A DNA stretch of 64,000 nucleotides from Acidobacteriota bacterium (GTDB lineage Bacteria; Acidobacteriota; Terriglobia; Acidiferrales; UBA7541). This document shows, piece by piece, positions 18,105 through 26,329 of this stretch. The translations under genes were made by a program, and so were the position numbers. The first letter of the stretch is position 1, and each line of letters starts with the position of its first letter. The stretch is taken from assembly GCA_013289825.1 (NCBI GenBank), contig JABCZF010000010.1, positions 62,001 through 126,000 of the forward strand. Reading direction: 5' to 3'. Under the pieces are notes generated by a model. That model searched no databases, had not been told where the DNA came from, and was given only the letters and a program-made list of their open reading frames with translations.

Positions 18105-19451
18105 CTACGCTCTGCCAAACGAATGATACTCAAATCCAAGCTCGCGCATGTGCTTGGGGGAATAAAGATTTCTGCCGTCCACGACGAGGCTGCGGGCCAT
18201 GAGGGGCTTGGCACGTTTCCAGTCCAGGTGGCGGAAAACGTCCCACTCCGTACAAATCAGCGCAGCGTCAGCTCCGCGCAACGCTTCGTACGGATCTTCG
18301 TGATAGGTTACTTTTGGCAGAAGAGCTTTCGTTCTCGATATGGCTTCCGGATCCGTGGCGTGAACCATCGCGCCTTCTTCCAGCAGACGCTTAACGACCT
18401 CAAGCGCGGGCGCAAATCGAATGTCGTCTGTGTTGGCTTTGAACGCCAGCCCCAGCACAGCAACGTGCTTGCCCTTGACGACCCAAAGAGCCTTGTGAAC
18501 TTTTTCAAGAAAGCGGTCGATGCGTTGTTTATTGACCCGTTCTGTGGCTTTCAGAAGATCGAAATCGACGCCAACCGAAGCCGCCAGATGAATAAAAGCC
18601 TGCACATCTTTGGGAAAGCAAAAGCCGCCAAAACCTAGTCCTGCGCTGAGAAATTGCCCGCCAATTCTGGGATCCAATCCCATGGCGTGAGTCACTTCTT
18701 TGACGTCGGCGCCGATTCTTTCACACAAATCGGAAATGACGTTGGCGTAGCTGATTTTCAGCGCGAGAAAGGAGTTTGACGCGTGCTTGATGAGCTCGGC
18801 GCTATTGATGGTGGTGACTAGAAATGCCGGCTGACTCGTCGGGCAAGAGCCCTGGTGCACTGGGCAGTGAAATTTGTGCTCGAGGATCGGCCGGTAAATT
18901 TCGCGCAAATCGGCCGCAGCGGATTCCTCCTCGACGCCAACCACAATGCGGTCCGGATGGAAGAAATCTCCGACGGCGGTGCCTTCGCGGAGAAATTCAG
19001 GGTTCGAAGCTACTCGGAACGCGGACTTGCCGCCGCTACTATAGGCGGCTAGCGCTCGCCGTAGCTCTAGCCCGGTCCGTGCTGGCACGGTGCTCTTTTC
19101 GATCACCAACTTGGGTGAGCGGGCCTGTTCGGCAATCTGTCGCGCGACCTGGTCGATGGCGGAAAGATCGGCCTCGCCGCTTTCTTTCGGCGGCGTGCCC
19201 ACGCATATAAAAATGGCGTCACCCGCGCGGATTGCTTCGCCGGCATCAGCACTATAAGAAATACGCCCGTCCTTGCGCGCAGACGAAAGTATTTCTTCCA
19301 GGTGTTGCTCATAGATGGGCACCTCTCCGGCTTGGAGGCGCCGAATCCGTTCGGCATCGATATCCGTGCAGGTCACTTCATGGCCCGCCGCGGCGAAACA
19401 CGCCCCGGTTACCAATCCTACGTAGCCGCATCCAATCACAGAAAGACGCAA
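18105..19451 (-). CDS. ugd: UDP-glucose 6-dehydrogenase
   Basis: The 448-residue protein has the NAD motif SVIGCGYVGLVTG at the extreme N-terminus, a central dimerisation region, and the catalytic Cys278 in GLGFGGFCFPKD. It produces UDP-glucuronate, the substrate of the neighbouring UDP-xylose synthase. The start is taken as TTG 19451, because it places the Rossmann strand at residue 3 as in relatives and has GGGAG upstream. The open frame continues to an ATG at 19577, but the extra 42 residues have no counterpart in the family. It lies at the downstream end of the minus-strand polysaccharide run. Confidence 0.9.
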   Translation of the reverse strand: MRLSVIGCGYVGLVTGACFAAAGHEVTCTDIDAERIRRLQAGEVPIYEQHLEEILSSARKDGRISYSADAGEAIRAGDAIFICVGTPPKESGEADLSAIDQVARQIAEQARSPKLVIEKSTVPARTGLELRRALAAYSSGGKSAFRVASNPEFLREGTAVGDFFHPDRIVVGVEEESAAADLREIYRPILEHKFHCPVHQGSCPTSQPAFLVTTINSAELIKHASNSFLALKISYANVISDLCERIGADVKEVTHAMGLDPRIGGQFLSAGLGFGGFCFPKDVQAFIHLAASVGVDFDLLKATERVNKQRIDRFLEKVHKALWVVKGKHVAVLGLAFKANTDDIRFAPALEVVKRLLEEGAMVHATDPEAISRTKALLPKVTYHEDPYEALRGADAALICTEWDVFRHLDWKRAKPLMARSLVVDGRNLYSPKHMRELGFEYHSFGRA

Positions 19452-19593
19452 GTAAGGATCTCCCTGGCAGCGCTGGGGGCAATCACCTAGCGCTGTTTCG
19501 AAGGTACCGCAAACGCTTTGATTTGACCGAACCGCCGGAGGCCAGCACATCATCGCGAAGTGTTGCTCCGCCCACACAGTAGGACGGCCTGGC

Positions 19594-20766
19594 CTAGTCC
19601 TTCAAACTCCTTCCCATCAGAAGTCCACGCAAGCCCAGCAGAACAAGCCGCGGCTGGCGGCACACCACGTTCCAGAGCAGGCGCGTGGATTCGTCGCGAT
19701 TGATCGCACCCAGAGACTCGCGTGTCGACACATTGAGCAGGTCGACAAGCTGCGAATAATCCTTCTGCTGGAAATGGTGGAGCGCCCGCCGGATCAGCCA
19801 GTGGGTGGCGAGTTCGCGGCGCAGTGCTGTCAATTCCTTGTTCCGCCCACCGCGTAAGATCGACTGCCCGACTCCGAGCGCTCCGCGCAGTCCCGTCACG
19901 ATTCCGCCGACCGTCGACACCTTTACCTGTGCCGCCGCATCACCAACCAAATATACCTCGCCATTTCCGATGCGCCGTCGCACCGGCACCCAACCTCGGT
20001 AGACAGGTATACGCGCCCCTTGCCATTCCAGAGGCTCCATCTGTCTTTTCTCGAGAAACCGCGAAAGACACTTCTTTGTGTCGCGGCCTTCCTCGCCGAT
20101 GATTCCGAGCGCGCCTCGCTCAGAGGATTCTGGGATCAGCCAATAAAAGTATGGCGTATCGTCCGGAACGAACCAAACGCGTGTCGTGTCCGGCGGATGA
20201 TCCTTTGGCAAGCGCACGATGGCTTGCACCAGCGGAACTGTTTCGACGGGCGGCCAGCCGGCGCTGCGAGCCACGCGGCTGGAAGCGCCGTCCGCTCCGA
20301 CTACGCTATCCGCATGCAATTCCTCGCGTTGCCCCGCCGAATCGACTTCCACGCGCAGGCCGCGGCCGTTCGGAGCGAGTCCCAAAAAGCGTGTAGCAAA
20401 CGAAAGTTTGGCCCCAGCGCGCTGCGCGCTCCGCGCCAGAGCGGGTATCAGACGCGATCGCTCAATGATGAGGTCAGGCCGCGCCAATACGACCTGTGCC
20501 GAGCGGCCATCCGTAAATAGCTCGAATCGCCGGATTTCGTTAACAATGCTTTCGGAAGCGGCGGTGCCAAGCTGGGTCCGGAATTGGTCCGTAACGATCA
20601 GCGAGCGCGAAGCCGGCTCGAAGTCGGGCCTTGATTCCAGCACGCGCACCTTGCGCCCGCCACTAGCCACCGTCGCGGCCGTGTACAAGCCCGCTGCGGA
20701 ACCTCCCACAACGACGACCTCGCCACTCTCGCCTCCCAACCGCGGCCGCTCTTCAGTGCTTGGCAC
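19594..20766 (-). CDS. FAD-dependent oxidoreductase, geranylgeranyl reductase-like
   Basis: This 390-residue flavoprotein begins with a GTG. It has an FAD dinucleotide motif EVVVVGGSAAGLYTA, a second FAD contact in VVGADGASSRVAR, and the GD motif EVYLVGDAAAQVKVSTVGGI. The fold and motifs fit the geranylgeranyl/digeranylgeranyl reductase group of PHBH-like enzymes. Such enzymes reduce isoprenoid double bonds; here a polyprenyl carrier is a possible substrate because the next gene upstream is a polyprenyl-phosphate sugar transferase, but this is inference. Gaps of 142 and 226 bases separate it from its neighbours on the same strand. Confidence 0.82.
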   Translation of the reverse strand: MPSTEERPRLGGESGEVVVVGGSAAGLYTAATVASGGRKVRVLESRPDFEPASRSLIVTDQFRTQLGTAASESIVNEIRRFELFTDGRSAQVVLARPDLIIERSRLIPALARSAQRAGAKLSFATRFLGLAPNGRGLRVEVDSAGQREELHADSVVGADGASSRVARSAGWPPVETVPLVQAIVRLPKDHPPDTTRVWFVPDDTPYFYWLIPESSERGALGIIGEEGRDTKKCLSRFLEKRQMEPLEWQGARIPVYRGWVPVRRRIGNGEVYLVGDAAAQVKVSTVGGIVTGLRGALGVGQSILRGGRNKELTALRRELATHWLIRRALHHFQQKDYSQLVDLLNVSTRESLGAINRDESTRLLWNVVCRQPRLVLLGLRGLLMGRSLKD

Positions 20767-20992
20767 GAGTACGCTTTCCCGAGTCGCGGAGACACCCTGG
20801 TCTTTTACTTGGCCAGATGCTCGCGCTCAAAATTCTCAAGAGTCGGACTGCATTCCGCCCCACCCGGTGAGGTATGCGAACGAAAATGGGTGAGCGGACA
20901 ACCCGCTAAGTATAGCGAAACCAATTCTCGAGGCAAACCCGCGAAGCAGCTTCTCAGCCCGAGGGGACAGTACATCCAGAATTGGAGGCATT

Positions 20993-22045
20993 TCAAGAGA
21001 AAGCGGCTGGCTTCTGTGCTTGGCGTTCATAGGGAGCCCGTTCGAGAAGCATCACTCCGCCAAGCACTATGGCAAACGCAATCAAGGCCACAAGAACTGC
21101 GGCCATCGGCTGCAGGTAGCTTACCAGCACGGCAGTTCCGCCGCTCAATAGCCCCAAGAAATACATGCTGATGACCGCTCCCCGATGTCCCAGCCCCAGG
21201 TTCGCCAGCCGGTGGGCGGCATGATCTTTGCCCGGCGTGGCAAAAGGCAGCAGGCCGCGACGCGAGCGCGAAATGGTGACGAGTGTAGTGTCGAAAATTG
21301 TCACTCCCAGAATCAGCAGCGGAGCGAGCCACGCGGAGATGTGGTTGGCTCCCTCGAGTCGCAGCTTCAGCCCAAGCGTGGCCATCAGGAATCCCAAGAA
21401 CATGGCGCCGCCATCGCCCATGAAAATTTTGGCTGGCTTGAAGTTCCAGCGCAGAAAACCAGTTGCTGCACCAAGAACAGCGGCCGCCAGAGTTGTCACT
21501 AGCGTCTGTCCATTCAAGTAAGCGAGCAAGGCGAAGAAGATGGAGGCAGTGGCCGCCACGCCGGCACAAAGACCGTCCATGTGGTCCAGGATGCTGAAAG
21601 AAGCGGTAATCCCTACGACGAAAAAAACCGTCAGAATTGCATCCAGAGTGTAGCCCGTTCGTCCGCCCAGAAGAATTTCGAAAAGCTGCGCGTGAATGCC
21701 GGTAACCAGCAGGACGCAAGCAGCCAATGGCATGGCGAGGAACAATTTGACCTGATGGTGGAGCCATCCTCGGTCATCGAGAATACCCACCGCTCCGACA
21801 ACGGTTGCACCCGTCAAGATGCCCACGATTTGAGCCCGTGCTGCTCCACTGAACGTAAACAGAACCGACAGGACCACGGCGCCATACATCGCCAGCCCCC
21901 CCAGCATGGGGATGGGGCGAAGGTGGACTTTGCGCGGTCCGGGCAGATCGACCATACCCATGCGCAGGGCCAGTGCGCGCACCGGTGCCGTAAGCGTCAG
22001 AGATGCAAATAGTGCTATCAGAAAAGCCAGCAGACCTGCGGGCAT
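20993..22045 (-). CDS. Polyprenyl-phosphate sugar-1-phosphate transferase (WecA/TagO/MraY family)
   Basis: A 350-residue integral membrane protein with about ten hydrophobic helices. It carries PGPRKVHLRPIPMLGGLAM, GILDDRGWL (the Asp-Asp motif), the DHMDGLCAG segment, FMGDGGAMFLGF and the C-terminal GKDHAAHRLANLG. Family enzymes attach a sugar-1-phosphate to undecaprenyl phosphate and start glycan assembly. The usual NAxNxxDGxDGL element lacks its asparagines here. The start is at ATG 22045, after a clear GGAGGA ribosome site. The open frame reaches 22282, but the extra N-terminus is hydrophilic and has no counterpart in the family. Confidence 0.88.
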   Translation of the reverse strand: MPAGLLAFLIALFASLTLTAPVRALALRMGMVDLPGPRKVHLRPIPMLGGLAMYGAVVLSVLFTFSGAARAQIVGILTGATVVGAVGILDDRGWLHHQVKLFLAMPLAACVLLVTGIHAQLFEILLGGRTGYTLDAILTVFFVVGITASFSILDHMDGLCAGVAATASIFFALLAYLNGQTLVTTLAAAVLGAATGFLRWNFKPAKIFMGDGGAMFLGFLMATLGLKLRLEGANHISAWLAPLLILGVTIFDTTLVTISRSRRGLLPFATPGKDHAAHRLANLGLGHRGAVISMYFLGLLSGGTAVLVSYLQPMAAVLVALIAFAIVLGGVMLLERAPYERQAQKPAAFS

Positions 22046-22299
22046 GCTCCTCCGATTTGTTTGAAAGTCCTGACCGGGCTGGTGCGGCCAGTGCCTCAAC
22101 CGTGTTCTTCCGGGTTGGGGACCCGGCTCCCAAGAAAAATAGCTGCCCCACGCAGCTTTAACACCATACTTCGAAAACTGTTTCGCTTCAATCAGGATTG
22201 TTTGCCGGGTAATTAGCAAGTCGGGTGACTTGCGCTTACGCCGGTCATTTGTGCAAAAACGCCCAGCAACGCGTTTTGTCACTTTTGCCGGCCCTAAAC

Positions 22300-23331
22300 C
22301 TATCTTTCGGTGAGCAACCGGCCAAACGTGCGGCTCACTTCTTCGCGATTCTTGGTCGCATAATACCAGTCGATAGTCCGCTTCAGTCCATCCCGAAAGC
22401 GCACTTTAGGCTCCCAACCGAGCAGCCTTTTAGCCAGGGAATTGTCAGCGACGCGATTGAGCGGGCCAGTCGGCATGTCGGGCCGCAGCTTTATCTCCGC
22501 TTTGTGGCCTGTGAAATCGCAAACCATCTTCACCGCATCGATGACCTTTATCCGCTCCATCGTTCCTAGATTGATGGCCGTGCCGTCATTGATTTTTTCG
22601 CCAGCGAGAATCGTCCCTTCGACGATGTCCTCGATGTAGGTCCAATTGCGGATTTGGTTGCCGTCGCCCCACACTTCGAAGGGATTTTGCCCGAGGAAGG
22701 CTCGCGCGATCATGGCAATTACGGCGTGATTCTCGACGCCCCGCGGCCCGTAGACTGTGAAGTAGCGGCAGGATGCTGCACCCATGCCGTGTTCCTTGGC
22801 GTAGGCGCTCAGGGTAAATTCGCCCATCAACTTGGCCCAGCCGTAGGTGTTGTCGGCATCATTCGGGCCCTTGGTGAGATCTTCCGTGAGGTACAGCTCT
22901 TTGCTGACGTCCGACTGCAAAAAGTTGGGATAGACGCAACCGGAGGACGCGAAGACCACCTTTTTTACTTTTGCACGCAACGCTTCCGCGAAAACAAGGC
23001 CGTCGAGGAAGAAATTGGAGGCAGGTCCCGCTTGGTGTAGATCGACATAGCCGCGGCCACCATGATCTGCGGCCAGATGAAAGACGGTGTCCACACCTGC
23101 GATCGCTGAGCGGGTCACGCCCGGCTCGCGCAAATCCGCGTGGATGAACTCAATCTTTCCGGCGGCGCTCGGCTCCCGGATATTGTCGCGATGCCCGCTC
23201 GTCAGATCATCTACAATACGAACTTTCGCTCCGCGCGCGAGCAGGTGATCGGTGAGCGTCGAGCCGATGAACGAAGCCCCGCCCGTCACCAGTACGAGTT
23301 TTCCGGTCCAAAAAGTCTCTGTGGACGTCAC
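22300..23331 (-). CDS. NAD-dependent sugar-nucleotide epimerase/dehydratase
   Basis: The 343-residue SDR has a Rossmann motif TGGASFIGSTL, catalytic Ser in ASSGCVYPNF and YxxxK in NTYGWAKLMGE. The C-terminal WEPKVRFRDGLKRTIDWY is typical of NDP-sugar epimerases. The HLAADHGGRGYVDLHQ segment resembles GDP-mannose 3,5-epimerase-like enzymes more than GalE, but the substrate is not certain. It starts with GTG, and the start overlaps the upstream glycosyltransferase stop by 4 bases (GTGA), indicating translational coupling. Confidence 0.87.
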   Translation of the reverse strand: MTSTETFWTGKLVLVTGGASFIGSTLTDHLLARGAKVRIVDDLTSGHRDNIREPSAAGKIEFIHADLREPGVTRSAIAGVDTVFHLAADHGGRGYVDLHQAGPASNFFLDGLVFAEALRAKVKKVVFASSGCVYPNFLQSDVSKELYLTEDLTKGPNDADNTYGWAKLMGEFTLSAYAKEHGMGAASCRYFTVYGPRGVENHAVIAMIARAFLGQNPFEVWGDGNQIRNWTYIEDIVEGTILAGEKINDGTAINLGTMERIKVIDAVKMVCDFTGHKAEIKLRPDMPTGPLNRVADNSLAKRLLGWEPKVRFRDGLKRTIDWYYATKNREEVSRTFGRLLTER

Positions 23332-24533
23332 GCTTTCACGGCCTCCTCGACAACCTTCACAAATTTCTGCAATTCTTTGACTCTATCATAATCGGATGCG
23401 ACCGCCCGGGCCGCCCGCCCCATGCTTCGGACTTTGTCCCGGTCCCTAACAAGTGAGTGAATAACCGCGGCTACCTGTTCCGGGCTGTCTGGATCGGCGG
23501 AAACCGCGAAACCGAATTTCGCGCCAAGCGATACCGCGTCTGTCTCGTCCGGCGCGACCGCTACGATTGGTTTTCCCGCAGCGAGGATTCCGTACATTTT
23601 ACTGGGCACCACCACCCCTTCGAGGCCGCGCTTCACCGTGATGACGTGCGCATCAGGGGCCGCCAGAACCGAGGGGATTTTGCTCGCCGGGAAAAATGGT
23701 AGAAATCGCACGTTCTTCGCTTCTTTTGCAAGCCCTTCGACGCGCGCTTTCTGTGCCCCTTCGCCGACAAACACGAGACCCACGCCATGCGGCTCCAAAT
23801 TGCGCATCGCCGTGATTAAAGTTTCCCACGCGCCGTAAAAACCAAGATTCCCGGCATGCAGGAGCACAAATCTGAAGTCGCCGCGAATCGTTCGAACGAT
23901 CTGGCCATCCACCGATGGCTGCGGCGCATCGAGTGGAAGAGCATCCGCACCATCGCGGACGATTTCGATCCCCGCAGGATCAACGCCTTTGGCGATGATG
24001 CGCGTACGCATATCCTCGCCGAGCACGATCACGCGAGAAGAACGACAGAGAGCCCAGCGGTGCAATCTTTCCCAAATGCGCGCGAGAAGTCCGGGCCCGA
24101 CAATCGCCCCGCCCACGGCCATATCCGGATACATATCTCGAATGTTGTACACATATGGCTTGCTTTTCAGCCGCGCCACGATGGCTCCCACGATTCCTTG
24201 GAATGGTGGATCGGTCATGGCCAGCACGACATCACATCGTAGGAAAAGCGCCCGCGGGACGGCCAGCGCAACGTAGCTCAAATAGTTCAGCACCCGCCGC
24301 TTCATCTCGAAACGCGGATAGTCCGTGGAACCCACGCGCAGAATTCTTGCGCGCCCGGCCACCTCCGTTTGCCAGAGTCGCCAAGGCCGCCGTTCGCTCG
24401 GGTCGTACGAAGGCCGGCCGCAAAGCACCGTAATGTCGTGCCGCCGAGAGAGTGCTTCGACCACCGTCGCTGCCATTTTCGCGGTCGCCGACGTATCCGG
24501 TGGATAGTACATATTCAGCAGCAATATTCTCAT
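23328..24533 (-). CDS. Glycosyltransferase family 4 (WbuB/WcaI-like)
   Basis: A 401-residue GT-B protein. The N-terminal LNMYYPPDTSATAKMAATV is characteristic of WbuB-like GT4 enzymes, and the C-terminal domain has VLLHAGNLGFYGAWETLI and the donor-binding region GVVVPSKMYGILAAGKPIVAV with the Glu replaced by Lys-Met context. It probably adds a sugar from an NDP donor to the lipid-linked glycan at the cytoplasmic face. It lies 25 bases after the carbamoyltransferase gene in the minus-strand operon and overlaps the next epimerase gene by 4 bases. Confidence 0.88.
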   Translation of the reverse strand: MRILLLNMYYPPDTSATAKMAATVVEALSRRHDITVLCGRPSYDPSERRPWRLWQTEVAGRARILRVGSTDYPRFEMKRRVLNYLSYVALAVPRALFLRCDVVLAMTDPPFQGIVGAIVARLKSKPYVYNIRDMYPDMAVGGAIVGPGLLARIWERLHRWALCRSSRVIVLGEDMRTRIIAKGVDPAGIEIVRDGADALPLDAPQPSVDGQIVRTIRGDFRFVLLHAGNLGFYGAWETLITAMRNLEPHGVGLVFVGEGAQKARVEGLAKEAKNVRFLPFFPASKIPSVLAAPDAHVITVKRGLEGVVVPSKMYGILAAGKPIVAVAPDETDAVSLGAKFGFAVSADPDSPEQVAAVIHSLVRDRDKVRSMGRAARAVASDYDRVKELQKFVKVVEEAVKA

Positions 24534-24558
24534 TCGAGCGGTGCTCGCGGCATGCCAT

Positions 24559-26295
24559 TCACGATCGAGTGATCAGGAAGTCGCCGAGGACCAGCGCGTC
24601 CATTTGCGTGCGCTCAAAGCAGTCCAGCGCTTCTTCAGGGCGGCAGACAATCGGCTCGTTGTCGTTGAAAGAAGTGTTCAGCACCACCGGCACTCCCGTA
24701 AGTTGTTCAAACGCTTTGATCAGACTCCAGTAGCGCGGGTTAGCGTCGCGCGTCACGGTTTGTAATCTTCCGGTTCCATCCACGTGCGTCGGAGCCGGAA
24801 TTTTCTCTCGCTTCTCCGGCCGTACCGAGTACGCCAGGGTCATAAATGGCGACGGATGCGATTTCTCGAACCACTCGCCCGTGGATTCCGCGAGAATCGA
24901 CGGAGCAAACGGCCGAAAGATTTCGCGGTGTTTAATGCGCTGGTTCAGTATCTCTTTCATCTCCGGACGTCGCGGGTCGGCGACGATACTCCGGTTGCCA
25001 AGCGCCCGCGGCCCCCATTCCGCGCGACCTTGGAACCACCCAAGAATTTTCCCATCAGCCACAATTGCGGCGGTGCGTTCGATCAGATTATCCTTGGCCA
25101 GTTCATCCACCCGCCAGCCTTTTTGTCGAAGACCGTTTCGATCGATCGCGCGGCAAGTCTCATCCCGCGTGTAGCCCGGCCCCCAGTAAGCGTGATCCAT
25201 GACAAACGAGCGCGGCTTTCCGAGAATCTGATGCCACACAAAGAACGCAGCTCCCACAGCCAGCCCTCCATCGCCTGCCGCAGGATGAACGTAAACCTGC
25301 TCGAAACCCGTCCGATCGAAGATTTTGCCGTTGGCCACACAATTAAACGCCACACCACCTGCAAGGCACACCGCTTTCAACCCCGTGCGCTCGGCAAGCT
25401 TTTCGAGCATGCCAAGATAGACTTCCTCAAGCCGCGCTTGCAGCGCGGAGGCCAGATTGCGGTGTCGTTGTTCGAGCGGTTCTTCGGGATTTCGCCTGGG
25501 GCCCAGCCGCCGTTCCATTTTTTCCGAAAACATCTTACCCATCGTAGGTGTCTGGTCGGCGTCGGCCCAGCTCATTTCCGGTCCGCTACGATGATGCGTG
25601 AAGTAAGCGAGGCCCAGCCGAAATCCGTCCCCGTCCGCACGCACGATATCGCGAAACGCTTCGAGTTGTTCTGCCTCACCATACGCCGCGAGGCCCATCA
25701 CTTTGTACTCATCGCCGAATTTCAAAAAGCCCAGGTATTGCGTGACGGCGCTATAGAAGAGGCCCAGCGAATGAGGAAACGCGATCGCGCCGTCGATCTT
25801 CATCCGGGCGCCTTCCCCGGTGCCCCACATGGTGCTCGCGAAATCCCCAAGGCCATCCGCGGACAGCAATGCCGCTCGTTCGAATGGTGAAACGAAGAAT
25901 GCGCTCGCGAGATGCGCCTGGTGGTGTTCAATGCGATGAAACTTCGCAGCAATCTTTGCGGGATCTGTGTCAAAGGCCTGTGCCAGCGCTTGCGGTATTC
26001 CTGTGAACTTCCTGAGGACCTTTACTCGCCCGCGCGCGAACGACGGCATGCGCATGGCATAGAAGAGTTTCCTTCCCAGCCGCGCGTAGGGGTTCCGAGG
26101 CACGGCCACGTGGTCGATATCCTTCAGTTCCAGCCCTGCTTCTTTCAAGCAATAACGAATGGCCTGTGCCGGGAAGCCCGCGGCGTACTTAACGCGGTTG
26201 AAGCGTTCTTCTTCGACCGCTGCCACAAGCCGGCCTTCAGAGACAATGGCTGCCGACGCGTTGCCGTGATAGGCATTTATGCCAAGAATGTTCAT
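24559..26295 (-). CDS. NodU/CmcH-family carbamoyltransferase
   Basis: The 578-residue protein starts directly with the Kae1-like fold: MNILGINAYHGNASAAIV, then AAVEEERFNRVKYAAGFP, and the metal-binding HHQAHLASAFF. The C-terminal domain has GRAEWGPRALGNRSIVADPR and VVLNTSFNDNEPIVC. These enzymes make carbamoyl adenylate from carbamoyl phosphate and ATP and transfer it to a hydroxyl of a sugar or natural product. Within the polysaccharide operon, carbamoylation of a sugar residue, as NodU does for Nod factors, is the natural suggestion. There is no Shine-Dalgarno of note. Confidence 0.9.
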   Translation of the reverse strand: MNILGINAYHGNASAAIVSEGRLVAAVEEERFNRVKYAAGFPAQAIRYCLKEAGLELKDIDHVAVPRNPYARLGRKLFYAMRMPSFARGRVKVLRKFTGIPQALAQAFDTDPAKIAAKFHRIEHHQAHLASAFFVSPFERAALLSADGLGDFASTMWGTGEGARMKIDGAIAFPHSLGLFYSAVTQYLGFLKFGDEYKVMGLAAYGEAEQLEAFRDIVRADGDGFRLGLAYFTHHRSGPEMSWADADQTPTMGKMFSEKMERRLGPRRNPEEPLEQRHRNLASALQARLEEVYLGMLEKLAERTGLKAVCLAGGVAFNCVANGKIFDRTGFEQVYVHPAAGDGGLAVGAAFFVWHQILGKPRSFVMDHAYWGPGYTRDETCRAIDRNGLRQKGWRVDELAKDNLIERTAAIVADGKILGWFQGRAEWGPRALGNRSIVADPRRPEMKEILNQRIKHREIFRPFAPSILAESTGEWFEKSHPSPFMTLAYSVRPEKREKIPAPTHVDGTGRLQTVTRDANPRYWSLIKAFEQLTGVPVVLNTSFNDNEPIVCRPEEALDCFERTQMDALVLGDFLITRS

Positions 26296-26329
26296 CGCGA
26301 ATGGATTCAGTCTACCTCAGCTGCGCGCA

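Noticed and set aside
24784..25890. 368-codon plus-strand frame opposite the carbamoyltransferase gene
   Set aside because: The minus strand carries all carbamoyltransferase motifs; the plus frame is Arg/Pro/His-rich shadow.
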